A stretch of DNA of 64,000 nucleotides from Jidongwangia harbinensis (GTDB lineage Bacteria; Actinomycetota; Actinomycetes; Mycobacteriales; Micromonosporaceae): assembly GCF_020216025.1 (NCBI RefSeq), contig NZ_JAIWNC010000006.1:124001-188000 (forward strand), read 5' to 3'. The notes under the pieces were generated by a model, which was not told the origin of the DNA, ran no database searches, and worked only from the letters and a program-made list of their open reading frames with translations. Each line of letters opens with the position of its first letter. Positions within the stretch are counted from its first letter, which is position 1. The translations under genes and the position numbers were made by a program. Below are positions 42,290 to 50,570 of this stretch, in pieces.

Positions 42290-42847
42290 TTACTCGTACC
42301 TCGGCGGGTTGGTCTCGTGCATGGCCAGTTCCTCGGCGCTGGCGCCGCCGCCGGCCGCACCGGCGTCGTAGGCCACGCTGTCCGTCTCGTTGTCGAAGCC
42401 GTAGCCCTCGTCCGGCTCCACCAGCCGGCCCACGGTCGCCGGACTGTCGTCGTCGAGCTGGCCGTCGTCGTACAGCGACACCTGCGACTTCGGGTCCGAG
42501 GTCGGGCTCGCGCCCCACACGTCGGCGTCGAGGTTGCGCTGTTCGGAGCTGTCCAGCGTCTCGTCGATCGGGTCACGGGCCGGTGGCAGCGGGTCCTCCG
42601 CGCCGACGTCCGGCTCCTCCTGCCGGAGGCGGCGCTCCAGGGACTCGCCCTGGCGCTGCTCCTCGGCGGTGTCGCCGAACCGGTTCGACCCGCCCGGACC
42701 CACACCGGCAAGCGCGGCCGGGTCCGCTCCGTCGGCCCAGCGCGGGCTGTCCACCGAGTCGTACGCGTTCGAGTCGTCGTCCGCGGTCTCCGGCAGCCCG
42801 GAGGCCTCGGGGTCGGACACCTCGGTCGGGTAGTCGTTGTCTCGCAT
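42290..42847 (-). CDS. DUF5709 domain protein
   Basis: A 185-residue, very acidic and probably disordered protein (many Asp, Glu, Ser). It matches the actinobacterial DUF5709 pattern: YDDGQLDDDS-type stretch, LVEPDEGYGFDNETDSVAYD, and the end AEELAMHETNPPRYE. The function is unknown. It lies upstream-adjacent to, and in the same direction as, the STAS-ATPase gene (9 bp gap), suggesting co-transcription. Confidence 0.85.
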   Translation of the reverse strand: MRDNDYPTEVSDPEASGLPETADDDSNAYDSVDSPRWADGADPAALAGVGPGGSNRFGDTAEEQRQGESLERRLRQEEPDVGAEDPLPPARDPIDETLDSSEQRNLDADVWGASPTSDPKSQVSLYDDGQLDDDSPATVGRLVEPDEGYGFDNETDSVAYDAGAAGGGASAEELAMHETNPPRYE

Positions 42848-42856
42848 GACCGCTAC

Positions 42857-43636
42857 CTACCCGCGTGCGGGGTCGGCCATGCCTTCGCTGCCGAGATGGC
42901 GGTCCGGGGCGGACGCGGTCTCGCGCTGGTCCTCCAGCACCGCCCAGACCACCTTGCCGTCGTCCAGCCGCAGGTTGCCCCAGCGGGCCGCGACCGCGTC
43001 GATGAGCAGCAGCCCCCGGCCGCCGTACGAGGTGGGCGCCACCGGCCCGGAGAACTCCGGCACGACCGGGGACTCGTCGCGTACCGCCACGCTCATCGCC
43101 TCGCCGTGCCGGGCCAGGAACACCGTCATCGGCGTGTGCGCGTGCGCCACCACGTTGTTGACCATCTCGGTGACCACGATGCAGGCCGGGCCGGCCAGCT
43201 CGGGGCGGTCCCAGCGGCCGCACGCCTCGGTGACGAGTTCCCGGGAGCGGCGGGCCGCGCCGAGGACCGGGTCGAGCGCCAGGCTGAGGTAGTGGTCGGC
43301 GTCCGCGGTGCCGAGATGGGTGAACGCCTCGGAGTGGCCGGGCCACACGGTGAGGCCGGTGGCCCGCCACAGGTCGCCGTCCGCGGCGCAGAGCACCAGG
43401 TGTGCGGCGGGCCAGTCGGCGGTCTCCCGGGCGACGTCCCGGAGCACCTGCAGCGCGCCGGGCTCGGCCAGCCGGACGCCGGTCACGTCCACCACGACCG
43501 CCTCCGGCTGGTGTGCCAGCAGGCCGAGCAGGATCGACCGGACCCGCCGGGCGGTGCCGGCGTCGAGCACCCCACTGAGCTGAAGCACCGGGTACATGCC
43601 TTCGGTGACCAGTCGGTGTGTCAGCTCGCTCGTCAT
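42857..43636 (-). CDS. STAS domain fused to RsbW-type HATPase
   Basis: A 259-residue protein from ATG 43636 with GGAGCGATC upstream. Residues 5-100 form a STAS domain (anti-anti-sigma type; AVVVDVTGVRLAEPGALQVL). There is Glu-Pro-Gly where a phosphorylatable Ser is usual (DVTGVRLAEPG), so classic phospho-switching is doubtful. Residues 135-245 form a GHKL ATPase (VVTEMVNNVVAHAHTPM, YGGRGLLLIDAVAARWG). It thus joins the antagonist and the switch kinase of a sigma-partner module in one chain. It is the first gene of a unit with the DUF5709 gene. Confidence 0.85.
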   Translation of the reverse strand: MTSELTHRLVTEGMYPVLQLSGVLDAGTARRVRSILLGLLAHQPEAVVVDVTGVRLAEPGALQVLRDVARETADWPAAHLVLCAADGDLWRATGLTVWPGHSEAFTHLGTADADHYLSLALDPVLGAARRSRELVTEACGRWDRPELAGPACIVVTEMVNNVVAHAHTPMTVFLARHGEAMSVAVRDESPVVPEFSGPVAPTSYGGRGLLLIDAVAARWGNLRLDDGKVVWAVLEDQRETASAPDRHLGSEGMADPARG

Positions 43637-43805
43637 GATCGCTCCATTGTGCCTATCGCGATCTCGCCTCGCATTTCGGCGCGGAGAGAAAATCGCTACC
43701 TCTTTAGCGGCGATACGCCTTATATCGGCTAATCGGGACATAAGCGCAACATGGGCATGGCCAGCAAGTACCCCGATGGGCCGGGCTCATGCGTCCGGCG
43801 CGGAC

Positions 43806-44717
43806 TCAGCGACTGGTGCCCGCCGTGCGCAGCCGGCCCGCCTCCGGGCGGCGGGCCTCGTGCCGGCCACCCGGCACCGTCGCGTGGTGGTGCTGCGGCT
43901 CGGCGTACCGGGTCAAACCGATCACCGACGCCAGCGTCGCCACGAACCCGACCGCCGCCAGCCACTCCCGGCCCGGGTAGATCTGGTCGCCGAGCAGCAA
44001 CAGTCCGACGATCGCCGCCGGCACCGCCCCCGCGGCATCCATCGCGGCCACCGCCGCCGTGGTCGACCCGCGCTGCATCGCCAGGCCGAGCAGCAGCTGA
44101 CCCACGATCGAGTGCGCGATGAGCAGATAGAGCAGCGGGTTGGTGAAGACCCCCGCCACCGAATGCTCACCGGCCAGCGGGCGGGCCGCGATCGCCGCGG
44201 CGGAGAACGCCATCCCGGCGAGCGAACCCAGCACCACCGAGCCGAGCGAGCCGTGCAGGCGTACCGCGAAGAAACCCAGACCGGCCAGCAGGCCGAGCGC
44301 CGCACCCAGCGCCACCATCGCCGGGGCGCCCAGCGGGCGGGCCGGCGCCGGCTGCGCCGACAACACGAGCGCGGCGATGCCGGCCAGCAGCAGACCGAGC
44401 AGCCCCACCTCGGCGCGGGGCAGGCACCACTTCAGCAGGAGTACGCCGAGCAGCGCGGTCACGCCCAGCCCCGCGGCCACGCTCGCCTGCACCAGGAACA
44501 GCGGCAGGTCCCGCCGGGCCAGGAAGGCGAACACGAACGCGAACAGCTGGCAGCCGATGCCGAGCAGGTAGGTGCGCTGCCCGGCCAGGCGCAACAGCAG
44601 GCCCGGGTCGAAGGTGTGGTGCACGGTGGTACGCGCGGCGGCCGCCGACTGAAGCAAGTTGGCGACCCCGTATGCCGCGATCATGGCAGCGAGGAAGAAC
44701 CAGCCCGGGGACACCAC
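43806..44717 (-). CDS. EamA/DMT-type transporter
   Basis: A 303-residue protein with about nine or ten membrane helices (for example WFFLAAMIAAYGVANLLQ, GVTALLGVLLLKWCL, MVALGAALGLLAGLGFFAV, SIVGQLLLGLAMQRGS). The layout is that of actinobacterial EamA-like drug/metabolite transporters. The substrate is unknown. GTG 44717 is chosen because TATTCT lies six bases upstream (minus strand 44729-44724), a leaderless arrangement; the frame before it contains only GTA and GTC codons. A His- and Arg-rich tail ends the protein. Confidence 0.85.
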   Translation of the reverse strand: MVSPGWFFLAAMIAAYGVANLLQSAAAARTTVHHTFDPGLLLRLAGQRTYLLGIGCQLFAFVFAFLARRDLPLFLVQASVAAGLGVTALLGVLLLKWCLPRAEVGLLGLLLAGIAALVLSAQPAPARPLGAPAMVALGAALGLLAGLGFFAVRLHGSLGSVVLGSLAGMAFSAAAIAARPLAGEHSVAGVFTNPLLYLLIAHSIVGQLLLGLAMQRGSTTAAVAAMDAAGAVPAAIVGLLLLGDQIYPGREWLAAVGFVATLASVIGLTRYAEPQHHHATVPGGRHEARRPEAGRLRTAGTSR

Positions 44718-44775
44718 TCGGCGAGAATAGACCGTTCCCGGCTGGGTTACCCGGCCTTCCTGTCCGTCGGGGGCC

Positions 44776-45594
44776 TCAGCGGCCGGGTTGCCCGGCCCGG
44801 TGGTCGGCCAGGCGGCCGAGGACGTCGGCGTGCAGCAGCCCGTTGGTGGCGATGGCGCTGCCGTTGCCGGGCGCGGCCCCGCCGTCCAGATCGGTGAACC
44901 GCCCGCCGGCCTCGGTGACGATCGGCACCAGCGCGGCCACGTCCCACAACGACAGCTCCGGCTCCACCATGGCGTCCACCGCACCCTCGGCGAGCAGCAT
45001 GTACCCGTAGAAGTCGCCGTACGCCCGGCTCCGCCACACCTGCAGGACGATGTCCAGGATCGGCTCCAGGCGACCGCTCTCCGCCCACCCGGAGAGACTC
45101 GAGTAGCAGAAGCTGGCGTCGTCCATACGGCTCACCGCTGACACCTGGATGCGGGACGCGGCCCGCTGGTGCCGGCCGGCGTACGCGCCGTGACCCAGCG
45201 CACCCCACCAGCGGCGGCCCAGCGCCGGGGCGGAGACCAGACCGGCCACCGGGACGTCGTTCTCCATCAACGCGATCAACGTGCCCCAGATCGGGACGCC
45301 GCGGACAAAGTTCTTGGTGCCGTCGATCGGGTCGATCACCCAGTGCCGGCTGCCGGACCCGGCGGCCGGGGTGGACATGCCGAACTCCTCGCCCAGCACG
45401 CCGTCGCGCGGCCGGGCCCGGGCCAGGGTGGCCCGGAGTGCCTTCTCCACGGCGGTGTCGGCGTCCGAGACCGGGGTGAGATCGGGCTTCGACTCCACAT
45501 GCAGGTCCAGCGCGCGGAACCGGGCCATCGAGATCGAGTCGGCCGTGTCGGCGAGCAGGTGGGCGAGCGACAGATCATCGGCGTAACCGGTCAT
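44776..45594 (-). CDS. hisN: Histidinol-phosphatase, inositol-monophosphatase family
   Basis: A 272-residue enzyme of the IMPase fold. Metal and phosphate ligands are in GVLGEEFG (about 66-72), the signature WVIDPIDGTKNFVRGVPIWG (about 85-104) and SLWDVAALVPIVTEAGG (about 218-234). Actinobacterial HisN of this type removes phosphate from histidinol-phosphate in histidine synthesis. The family assignment is firm; the substrate is inferred from sequence resemblance (VRGVPIWGTLIAL) and from its place near aroA and rsgA. Confidence 0.92.
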   Translation of the reverse strand: MTGYADDLSLAHLLADTADSISMARFRALDLHVESKPDLTPVSDADTAVEKALRATLARARPRDGVLGEEFGMSTPAAGSGSRHWVIDPIDGTKNFVRGVPIWGTLIALMENDVPVAGLVSAPALGRRWWGALGHGAYAGRHQRAASRIQVSAVSRMDDASFCYSSLSGWAESGRLEPILDIVLQVWRSRAYGDFYGYMLLAEGAVDAMVEPELSLWDVAALVPIVTEAGGRFTDLDGGAAPGNGSAIATNGLLHADVLGRLADHRAGQPGR

Positions 45595-45743
45595 GCCGGA
45601 AACCTAGCGGATGGTCACGGGGGCGGGTCCGCACGGCTCTCCGGGGTGTGCGGTTCGGCGCATCGTGGGGCTTGGCGTGCCGTGCGCTTATAGGTCCGGT
45701 CGCTCGCTGCGCGCTGCACCTCGACACACAGTGTCTCCCCGTG

Positions 45744-46120
45744 CCCGGCGTGTGGCGGGATGGTTCGCTGCGCACCGGAACTCGACACGCCCGGTCGCCT
45801 TGTGCCCGGCGTGTGGCGGGATGGTTCGCTGCGCACCGGAACTCGACACGCCCGGTCGCCTTGTGCCCGGCGTGTGGCGGGATGGTTCGCTGCGCACCGG
45901 AACTCGACACGCCCGGTCGCCTTGTGCCCGGCGTGTGGCGGGATGGTTCGCTGCGCACCGGAACTCGACACGCCCGGTCGCCTTGTGCCCGGCGTGTGGC
46001 GGGATGGTTCGCTGCGCACCGGAACTCGACACGCCCGGTCGCCTTGTGCCCGGCGTGTGGCGGGATGGTTCGCTGCGCACCGGAACTCGACACGCCCGGT
46101 CGCCTTGTGCCCGGCGTGTG
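45744..46120. repeat. 61-bp tandem repeat, six identical copies plus degenerate ends
   Basis: Units start at 45744, 45805, 45866, 45927, 45988 and 46049; all six are identical, and a seventh is lost after about 12 bases. Diverged unit-like sequence flanks both ends (about 45695-45743 and 46121-46165). Each unit contains GGCGTGT and its complement ACACGCC 32 bases apart, so it can fold as a hairpin. Copies abut directly with no spacers. Confidence 0.97.
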
Positions 46121-46240
46121 GAGGTGCGGCGCGCTCCGCACCCGGAACCACACGCACTGCGCATCGCGGGAACCAGGCGCGGCCGGTGGGGCTTGCCACG
46201 CGCCGCTCCCGCCTGACTCTGCCAAAGTCGGGGGCGATGC

Positions 46241-46259
46241 GCCCGAATTGTCGGTGCGA
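46241..46259. repeat. 19-bp word shared with the dyad element at 62 kb
   Basis: GCCCGAATTGTCGGTGCGA occurs here and, identically and in the same orientation, at 62019-62037 inside the loop of the large inverted-repeat element. Chance identity of 19 bp is very unlikely; this copy appears to be a remnant without the arms. Confidence 0.8.
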
Positions 46260-46306
46260 GGCGCCCAGCACGACTCGAGGATCTGTACGGCAGTGCCTAG
46301 CGAGCC

Positions 46307-46351
46307 GGGCGCAGGGGAGTCGGGCGCAGGGGAGTTGGGCGCAGGGGAGTC
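46307..46351. repeat. 15-bp tandem repeat, three copies
   Basis: Units GGGCGCAGGGGAGTC at 46307-46321, 46322-46336 (one change) and 46337-46351. Confidence 0.9.
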
Positions 46352-46575
46352 GGGGTGGGCGGGAGATTGGCGGCAGATCGTGGATGGTGGAGCGATTCTT
46401 GGTGCGAATGGCCCTCCTAAGGCAGTGCCGCTCCAACGTCTGGCCGCCAAGATCTACTTCTGGGGCCCAGGTGATCAACCGTCGTGCCGACGGCGAGGCA
46501 ACCAGTGCCGGGCCAGGCGGGGTAGTGGCGGGGCGAGCCAGTTGCCGGGCCGGGTCAGTGGCGGAGGCATGCCGG

Positions 46576-46707
46576 GCCACTGGCGGGGCGGGACCGGGCC
46601 ACTGGCGGGGCGGGACCGGGCCACTGGCGGGGCGGGACCGGGCCACTGGCGGGGCGGGACCGGGCCACTGGCGGGGCGGGACCGGGCCACTGGCGGGGCG
46701 GGGCCGG
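46576..46707. repeat. 22-bp tandem repeat, six copies
   Basis: Units start at 46576, 46598, 46620, 46642, 46664 and 46686, each beginning GCCACTGGCGGGGCGGG; the last has one change. Degenerate copies flank both sides (from about 46505 and to about 46730). Confidence 0.93.
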
Positions 46708-46748
46708 CTAGTGGCGGGGCAGGGCGGGGCAGTCGTGGAGACGTGCGG

Positions 46749-46794
46749 GTCAGGGGCGGGCCGGGTCAGGGGCGGGCCGGGTCAGGGGCGGGGC
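46749..46794. repeat. 16-bp tandem repeat overlapping the rsgA stop codon
   Basis: Units starting at 46749, 46765 and 46781 (partial) read GTCAGGGGCGGGCCGG. The stop codon of rsgA (46782-46784) lies inside the last copy. Confidence 0.88.
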
Positions 46795-47876
46795 GCGGAC
46801 TGGTCGCGGGGGTCCGGCTCCTCGCGGGGGTCCGGCTGGTCGCGGGCGTCCGGCTCGCCGGCGCGTGAGCTGAGCAGCCGGCGGTACGACGCCAGCCGCC
46901 GCGCGTCCGCCTTGCCCGCCGCCACCCAGGCGTCCAGCGCGCAGTCCTGGTCGGCCGCGGTGTGTCCGCAGTTCGGGGGGCAGTCGACGGTGCCCTCGAC
47001 CAGGTCCGGGAAGCCGTGCAGCAGGCTGTCCGCGCTGACGTGGGCGAGCCCGAAGCTGCGGATTCCGGGGGTGTCGACGATCCAGCCCGGGTCGCCCTTC
47101 TTGATCACCCGGGGCAGCCGCAGCGCCACGGCGCTGGTTGAGGTGTGCCGGCCCTTGCCGATCGCGCTGACCACGCCGACGGCTCGCAGTGCGTCCGGGA
47201 CCAGGCGGTTGACCAGCGTGGACTTGCCCACGCCGGAGTGGCCGACGAGCACCGAGATGCGGCCGGCCAGGTGGGCGCGCAGTTCGGTCAGGTCGCTGTC
47301 CGGGCGGACCAGGACGTACGGCAGGTCCAGCTCGGCGTAGTAGTCGAGCACCGCCGCGGGCCCGGCCAGGTCGGCCTTGGTGAGGCAGAGCAGCGGTTCG
47401 ACGTCGGCGTCGTACGCCGCCACCAGGCACCGGTCGATGAACCCGGTCCGGGGCGGCGGGTCGGCCAGCGCACTCACGATGACGAGCTGGTCGGCGTTCG
47501 CCACCACCACGCGTTCCAGCCGGCCCTCGGGCGTGGTGTCGTCGTCGTCCGCGGTGCGGCGCAGCACGGATCGGCGCTCGGCGATGCGGACGATCCGGGC
47601 CAGCGCGCCGGCCGCACCGGACGTGTCGCCGACCAGGGCCACCCGGTCACCCACCACCACCGACTTGCGGCCCAGTTCCCGGGCGCGCATCGCGGTGACC
47701 ACCTCGTCCTGCTCGGCGTCGGCGCGCACACAGCCGTACCGCCCGCGGTCCACGGTGATCACCAGCGCGTCCACCGCGTCGTCGTGTTTCGGGCGCAGAC
47801 GGGTGCGAGGTCGTGACGCCCGGCCCGGTCGGATCCGGACGTCGTCCTCGTCGTACTCCCGTTTGCGGCCCGGCAG
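46782..47876 (-). CDS. rsgA: Ribosome small-subunit-dependent GTPase A
   Basis: A 364-residue circularly permuted GTPase acting in late 30S maturation. Motif order is OB-fold domain (VDRGRYGCV), G4 CLTKADL, G1 GHSGVGKSTLVNRL, G3 VDTPGIRSFGL, then zinc site DCPPNCGHTAADQDC. No ATG, GTG or TTG fits the beginning. A CTG at 47876 stands six bases after GAGGAG (47888-47883) and gives the start MPGRKREYDEDDVRI, similar to homologues, so a CTG start is inferred. The gene overlaps the neighbourhood of the aroA stop by 2 bp spacing. The C-terminal tail (DQPDPREEPDPRDQ) is repeat-encoded and unusual. Confidence 0.92.
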   Translation of the reverse strand: MPGRKREYDEDDVRIRPGRASRPRTRLRPKHDDAVDALVITVDRGRYGCVRADAEQDEVVTAMRARELGRKSVVVGDRVALVGDTSGAAGALARIVRIAERRSVLRRTADDDDTTPEGRLERVVVANADQLVIVSALADPPPRTGFIDRCLVAAYDADVEPLLCLTKADLAGPAAVLDYYAELDLPYVLVRPDSDLTELRAHLAGRISVLVGHSGVGKSTLVNRLVPDALRAVGVVSAIGKGRHTSTSAVALRLPRVIKKGDPGWIVDTPGIRSFGLAHVSADSLLHGFPDLVEGTVDCPPNCGHTAADQDCALDAWVAAGKADARRLASYRRLLSSRAGEPDARDQPDPREEPDPRDQSAPRP

Positions 47877-47878
47877 GT

Positions 47879-49150
47879 TCAGCTCCTCGCCACGAGTCCC
47901 GCCCAGAGTTCCGGGAACTCGGGCAACGTCTTCGAGGTACACGCTACGTCGCTGAGCCCGACGCCCTCCACGGTGAGTCCCACGACCGCGCCGGCGTGGG
48001 CCATCCGATGGTCGTCGTAGGTCTCGAAGACGGCCGACCGGCCCGGGCCCGGCGTGATGTCCAGGCCGTCCGGGTGCTCGGTGACGTCCGCGCCGACCTT
48101 GGTCAGCTCGCGGGCCAGCGCGGCCACCCGGTCGGTCTCGTGCAGCCGGATGTGTCCCACGCCACGCAGGCGGGACGGGCTGTCGGCCAGTGCGGCCAGC
48201 GCGGCGACGACCGGCGTCAGCTCGCCCACCTCGGACAGGTCGGCGTCGATGCCGTGCAGCGCGCCGGTGCCCCGCACGGTGAGCCCTTCGCCGGTCTGGG
48301 TCACCTCGGCGCCCAGGCCGGTGAGCAGTGCGGTGAGCCGGTCGACCGGCTGCCAGCTCCGCACCGGCCAGCCGGCCAGCGTCACGGTGCCGCCGGTGAC
48401 CATGGCCGCGGCGAAGAACGGCGCGGCGCCGGAGAGGTCCGGCTCGATCTCCCACGTGTGGCCCCGCAGCGGACCGGGCTCGACGGTCCACACGTCCGGC
48501 GTGCTGTCGTCGACCACGGCGCCGGCGGCCCGCAGCATGTGGGTGGTCATCCGCAGGTGCGGCGCGGACGGCACCGGCGGTCCCTCGTGCCGCAGCACCA
48601 GGCCCTTGGTGAAGCGCGGCGCGGACAGCAGCAGGGCCGAGACGAGCTGACTGGACGCGGACGCGTCGATCACCACCTCGCCGCCCTCGACCAGCCCGGC
48701 GCCGTGCACGGTGAGCGGCAGCCCGCCGGTGGGTGCGGCCTCGATCGTGACGCCCAGCCCGCGGAGCGCCTCGACCAGCGGGCGCATCGGGCGGTTGCGG
48801 GCGTAGGGATCCCCGTCGAACGTCACCGTCCCCTCGGCCAGCGCGGCGACCGGCGGGGCGAACCGCATCACGGTGCCGGCCAGCCCGACGTCCACCCGGG
48901 CCGACCCGCGCAGCTCGCCGGGCTGCACCGTCCAGCGGTCGTCGCGGCCGGTGTCGACCGTGACGCCGACGGCACGCAGCGCACCGGCCATCAGCTCGGT
49001 GTCGCGGGCCCGCAGTGGCCGCTCGATCGCGGACGGGCCGTCGGCCAGAGCGCTGAGCACCAGGGCGCGGGCCGTCATCGACTTGGAGCCGGGCAGCCGC
49101 ACGGAGGCGGTCACCGGGCCGGTGGCGGTCGGTGCGATCCATTCAGTCAC
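47879..49150 (-). CDS. aroA: 3-phosphoshikimate 1-carboxyvinyltransferase (EPSP synthase)
   Basis: A 423-residue enzyme of the shikimate pathway; joins phosphoenolpyruvate to shikimate-3-phosphate. Motifs are LPGSKSMTARALVLSALA at the N-terminus, DVGLAGTVMRF (where LGNAGTAMR is found in E. coli), RDRPMRPLVEAL-like RNRPMRPLVEALRGLG, and ETYDDHRMAHAGAV near the C-terminus. GTG 49150 is chosen; ATG 49159 is three codons earlier. It is directly followed by rsgA, an order conserved in actinobacteria. Confidence 0.96.
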   Translation of the reverse strand: MTEWIAPTATGPVTASVRLPGSKSMTARALVLSALADGPSAIERPLRARDTELMAGALRAVGVTVDTGRDDRWTVQPGELRGSARVDVGLAGTVMRFAPPVAALAEGTVTFDGDPYARNRPMRPLVEALRGLGVTIEAAPTGGLPLTVHGAGLVEGGEVVIDASASSQLVSALLLSAPRFTKGLVLRHEGPPVPSAPHLRMTTHMLRAAGAVVDDSTPDVWTVEPGPLRGHTWEIEPDLSGAAPFFAAAMVTGGTVTLAGWPVRSWQPVDRLTALLTGLGAEVTQTGEGLTVRGTGALHGIDADLSEVGELTPVVAALAALADSPSRLRGVGHIRLHETDRVAALARELTKVGADVTEHPDGLDITPGPGRSAVFETYDDHRMAHAGAVVGLTVEGVGLSDVACTSKTLPEFPELWAGLVARS

Positions 49151-49274
49151 GCGTCCCATTCTGCCGGTCGGGTACGACATTCCGGCGGCGCCTTCCCGTC
49201 CCCCGGGACGGTCGCCGGCCTGCGCAACCCGTTCCGGCTCAACGTGGACAAGGCGAGAGCGTAGGGTCGCGGGC

Positions 49275-49961
49275 ATGTGTGGCCGGTACGCGACGACGCG
49301 CAGCGAAGCCGATCTGAGCCGCCTGTTCGACGCGGTGGACGTGACCGAGGGGCTCACACCGAGCTGGAACGTCGCGCCCACCGACCCGGTCCCGTTGGTC
49401 CGGGTGTCGAAGCGGCGCGGCGGACGAGTGCTGGATACCGCAAAATGGGGGCTGGTGCCGGCGTGGGCCAAGGATCCCCGGTCCGGTGGCCGGATGATCA
49501 ACGCGCGGGCCGAGACGGTGGCCACGCTGCCGGCGTTCGCGCCGTCGTTCGCCCGGCGGCGGTGTCTGGTCCCGGCGGACGGCTGGTACGAGTGGGTCCG
49601 CGACGGCAAGCGCAAACAGGCGTACTACATGACCCCCCGGGACGGCTCCCCGCTGGCCTTCGCCGGCCTCTGGAGCATGTCCGCCGCCGACGTGCTCACC
49701 TGCAGCGTCGTGACCACCGCCGCGCTCGGTGGGCTGGCCCGGGTGCACGACCGGATGCCGCTGATCCTGCCGCCCGACCGGTGGGCCGACTGGCTCGCCG
49801 GCGGCGGTGAGCCGGCCGAACTGCTGCGGCCGATGCCGCCCGCCGAACTCGACCGGATCGAGCTGCGCGCGGTCCGTCCGGACGTCGGGAACGTCCGTAA
49901 CAACGGTCCGGATTTGATCACTCCGCCGGACCCGGAACCGGTCCCGGTGACGCTTTTTTGA
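49275..49961 (+). CDS. SRAP (YedK/HMCES) family protein
   Basis: A 228-residue protein. After Met removal, Cys2 (MCGRYATT) is the catalytic residue that forms a thiazolidine link with abasic sites in single-stranded DNA, protecting them from breakage. Other family residues are Asn in SWNVAPT, Glu in NARAETV and His in VHDRMPLIL. Length is normal. TAGGGT (49262-49267) seven bases before the ATG indicates a leaderless transcript. It is divergent from aroA, matching the Rv3226c position in Mycobacterium as I recall it. Confidence 0.95.
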   Translation: MCGRYATTRSEADLSRLFDAVDVTEGLTPSWNVAPTDPVPLVRVSKRRGGRVLDTAKWGLVPAWAKDPRSGGRMINARAETVATLPAFAPSFARRRCLVPADGWYEWVRDGKRKQAYYMTPRDGSPLAFAGLWSMSAADVLTCSVVTTAALGGLARVHDRMPLILPPDRWADWLAGGGEPAELLRPMPPAELDRIELRAVRPDVGNVRNNGPDLITPPDPEPVPVTLF

Positions 49962-50077
49962 TGACCGAATCACCCCACTTTGCAGGCAATTTGAATCGCC
50001 AACTTTGTTGCGAGATAGATAAGGGCCTTGTTCTGATCTTCTGATCTGCGATACAAACCACCGCCGGAGTGGTGTCG

Positions 50078-50094
50078 GTCCGCACGGTGCGGAC
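50078..50094. promoter_or_regulatory. Palindrome upstream of the WhiB-like gene
   Basis: GTCCGCA-CGG-TGCGGAC is a perfect 7-3-7 inverted repeat 47 bp before the WhiB-like start, in a 180-bp leader that also has a lower-GC stretch (about 49970-50060). It is probably an operator. Confidence 0.5.
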
Positions 50095-50141
50095 GGCGTA
50101 ACCACGCGTAGTACCGGTCCCACGGGGGAGGTGGGCTGCTG

Positions 50142-50537
50142 ATGACACGGGCACGTATGCCGCGTCCGCACGAGGTCGCCATTGCGAGGCGCGACCCGAG
50201 ACTGATCGAAGCAATTTCGCAGCGCCGGAGCGATGAGGCCTGGCGCATCCGGGGGGCATGCCGCAGCGTCGATCCGGAAACGTTCTTCCCGGCTCCGAAC
50301 GAGCCGACCGAGAGCGCGGTATCGCTCTGCGGTACCTGCGACGTCCAGGGGCCGTGCCTGGCCTGGGCCCTGCAGGTGGGCGACTGCCACGGCGTCTGGG
50401 GCGGCACCACGCCCCGGGAGCGGCGCGCCATGCTGGTGGCCTGGCGCGAACGTGTCCAGCCCAACGGCGACGAGGTCGACGACGGTCCGGACGCCGAGGA
50501 CCGTGAACTGCTCACCATGATCCCGGTAAGCCGCTGA
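50142..50537 (+). CDS. WhiB-family iron-sulfur transcription factor
   Basis: A 131-residue protein. Four Cys (GACRSVDP at about 40, then LCGTCDVQGPC at about 63, 66 and 72) should bind a [4Fe-4S] cluster. The GVWGG turn is followed by TTPRERRAML, the DNA/sigma contact region. The 30-residue N-terminal extension and the acidic C-terminus are not shared with WhiB1, and there is no AT-hook, so it is not WhiB7. The exact subgroup is uncertain. GGGGGAGG lies just upstream. It is one of two WhiB proteins in the window. Confidence 0.92.
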   Translation: MTRARMPRPHEVAIARRDPRLIEAISQRRSDEAWRIRGACRSVDPETFFPAPNEPTESAVSLCGTCDVQGPCLAWALQVGDCHGVWGGTTPRERRAMLVAWRERVQPNGDEVDDGPDAEDRELLTMIPVSR

Positions 50538-50570
50538 CCGAACCGGCGCCACGGCGATCACAATGACGCC

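Larger units (their letters stand above)
45595..46781. other. Gene-free, repeat-dense interval between hisN and rsgA
   Basis: Nearly 1.2 kb without a credible gene. It holds four separate tandem repeats (61-, 15-, 22- and 16-bp units) and a 19-bp word shared with the dyad element at 61990-62082. Open frames run through it on both strands, but the repeat periods are not multiples of three (61, 22, 16) and the frames show no protein character. Confidence 0.85.

Noticed and set aside
43751..44122. Plus-strand frame starting MGMASKYPDG
   Set aside because: Most of it is antisense to the transporter gene and the peptide is Pro/Arg-rich; no ribosome site or family resemblance.
45744..46120. CRISPR array
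   Set aside because: Units abut directly with no unique spacers, and no cas genes are present.
45615..47340. Long open frames (up to about 530 codons) on both strands across the 61-bp repeats
   Set aside because: The period is not divisible by three, frames are open on both strands at once, and the peptides are repeats of basic low-complexity sequence. High GC alone explains them.
50142..50537. WhiB7 (antibiotic-resistance regulator)
   Set aside because: The C-terminal AT-hook typical of WhiB7 is missing.
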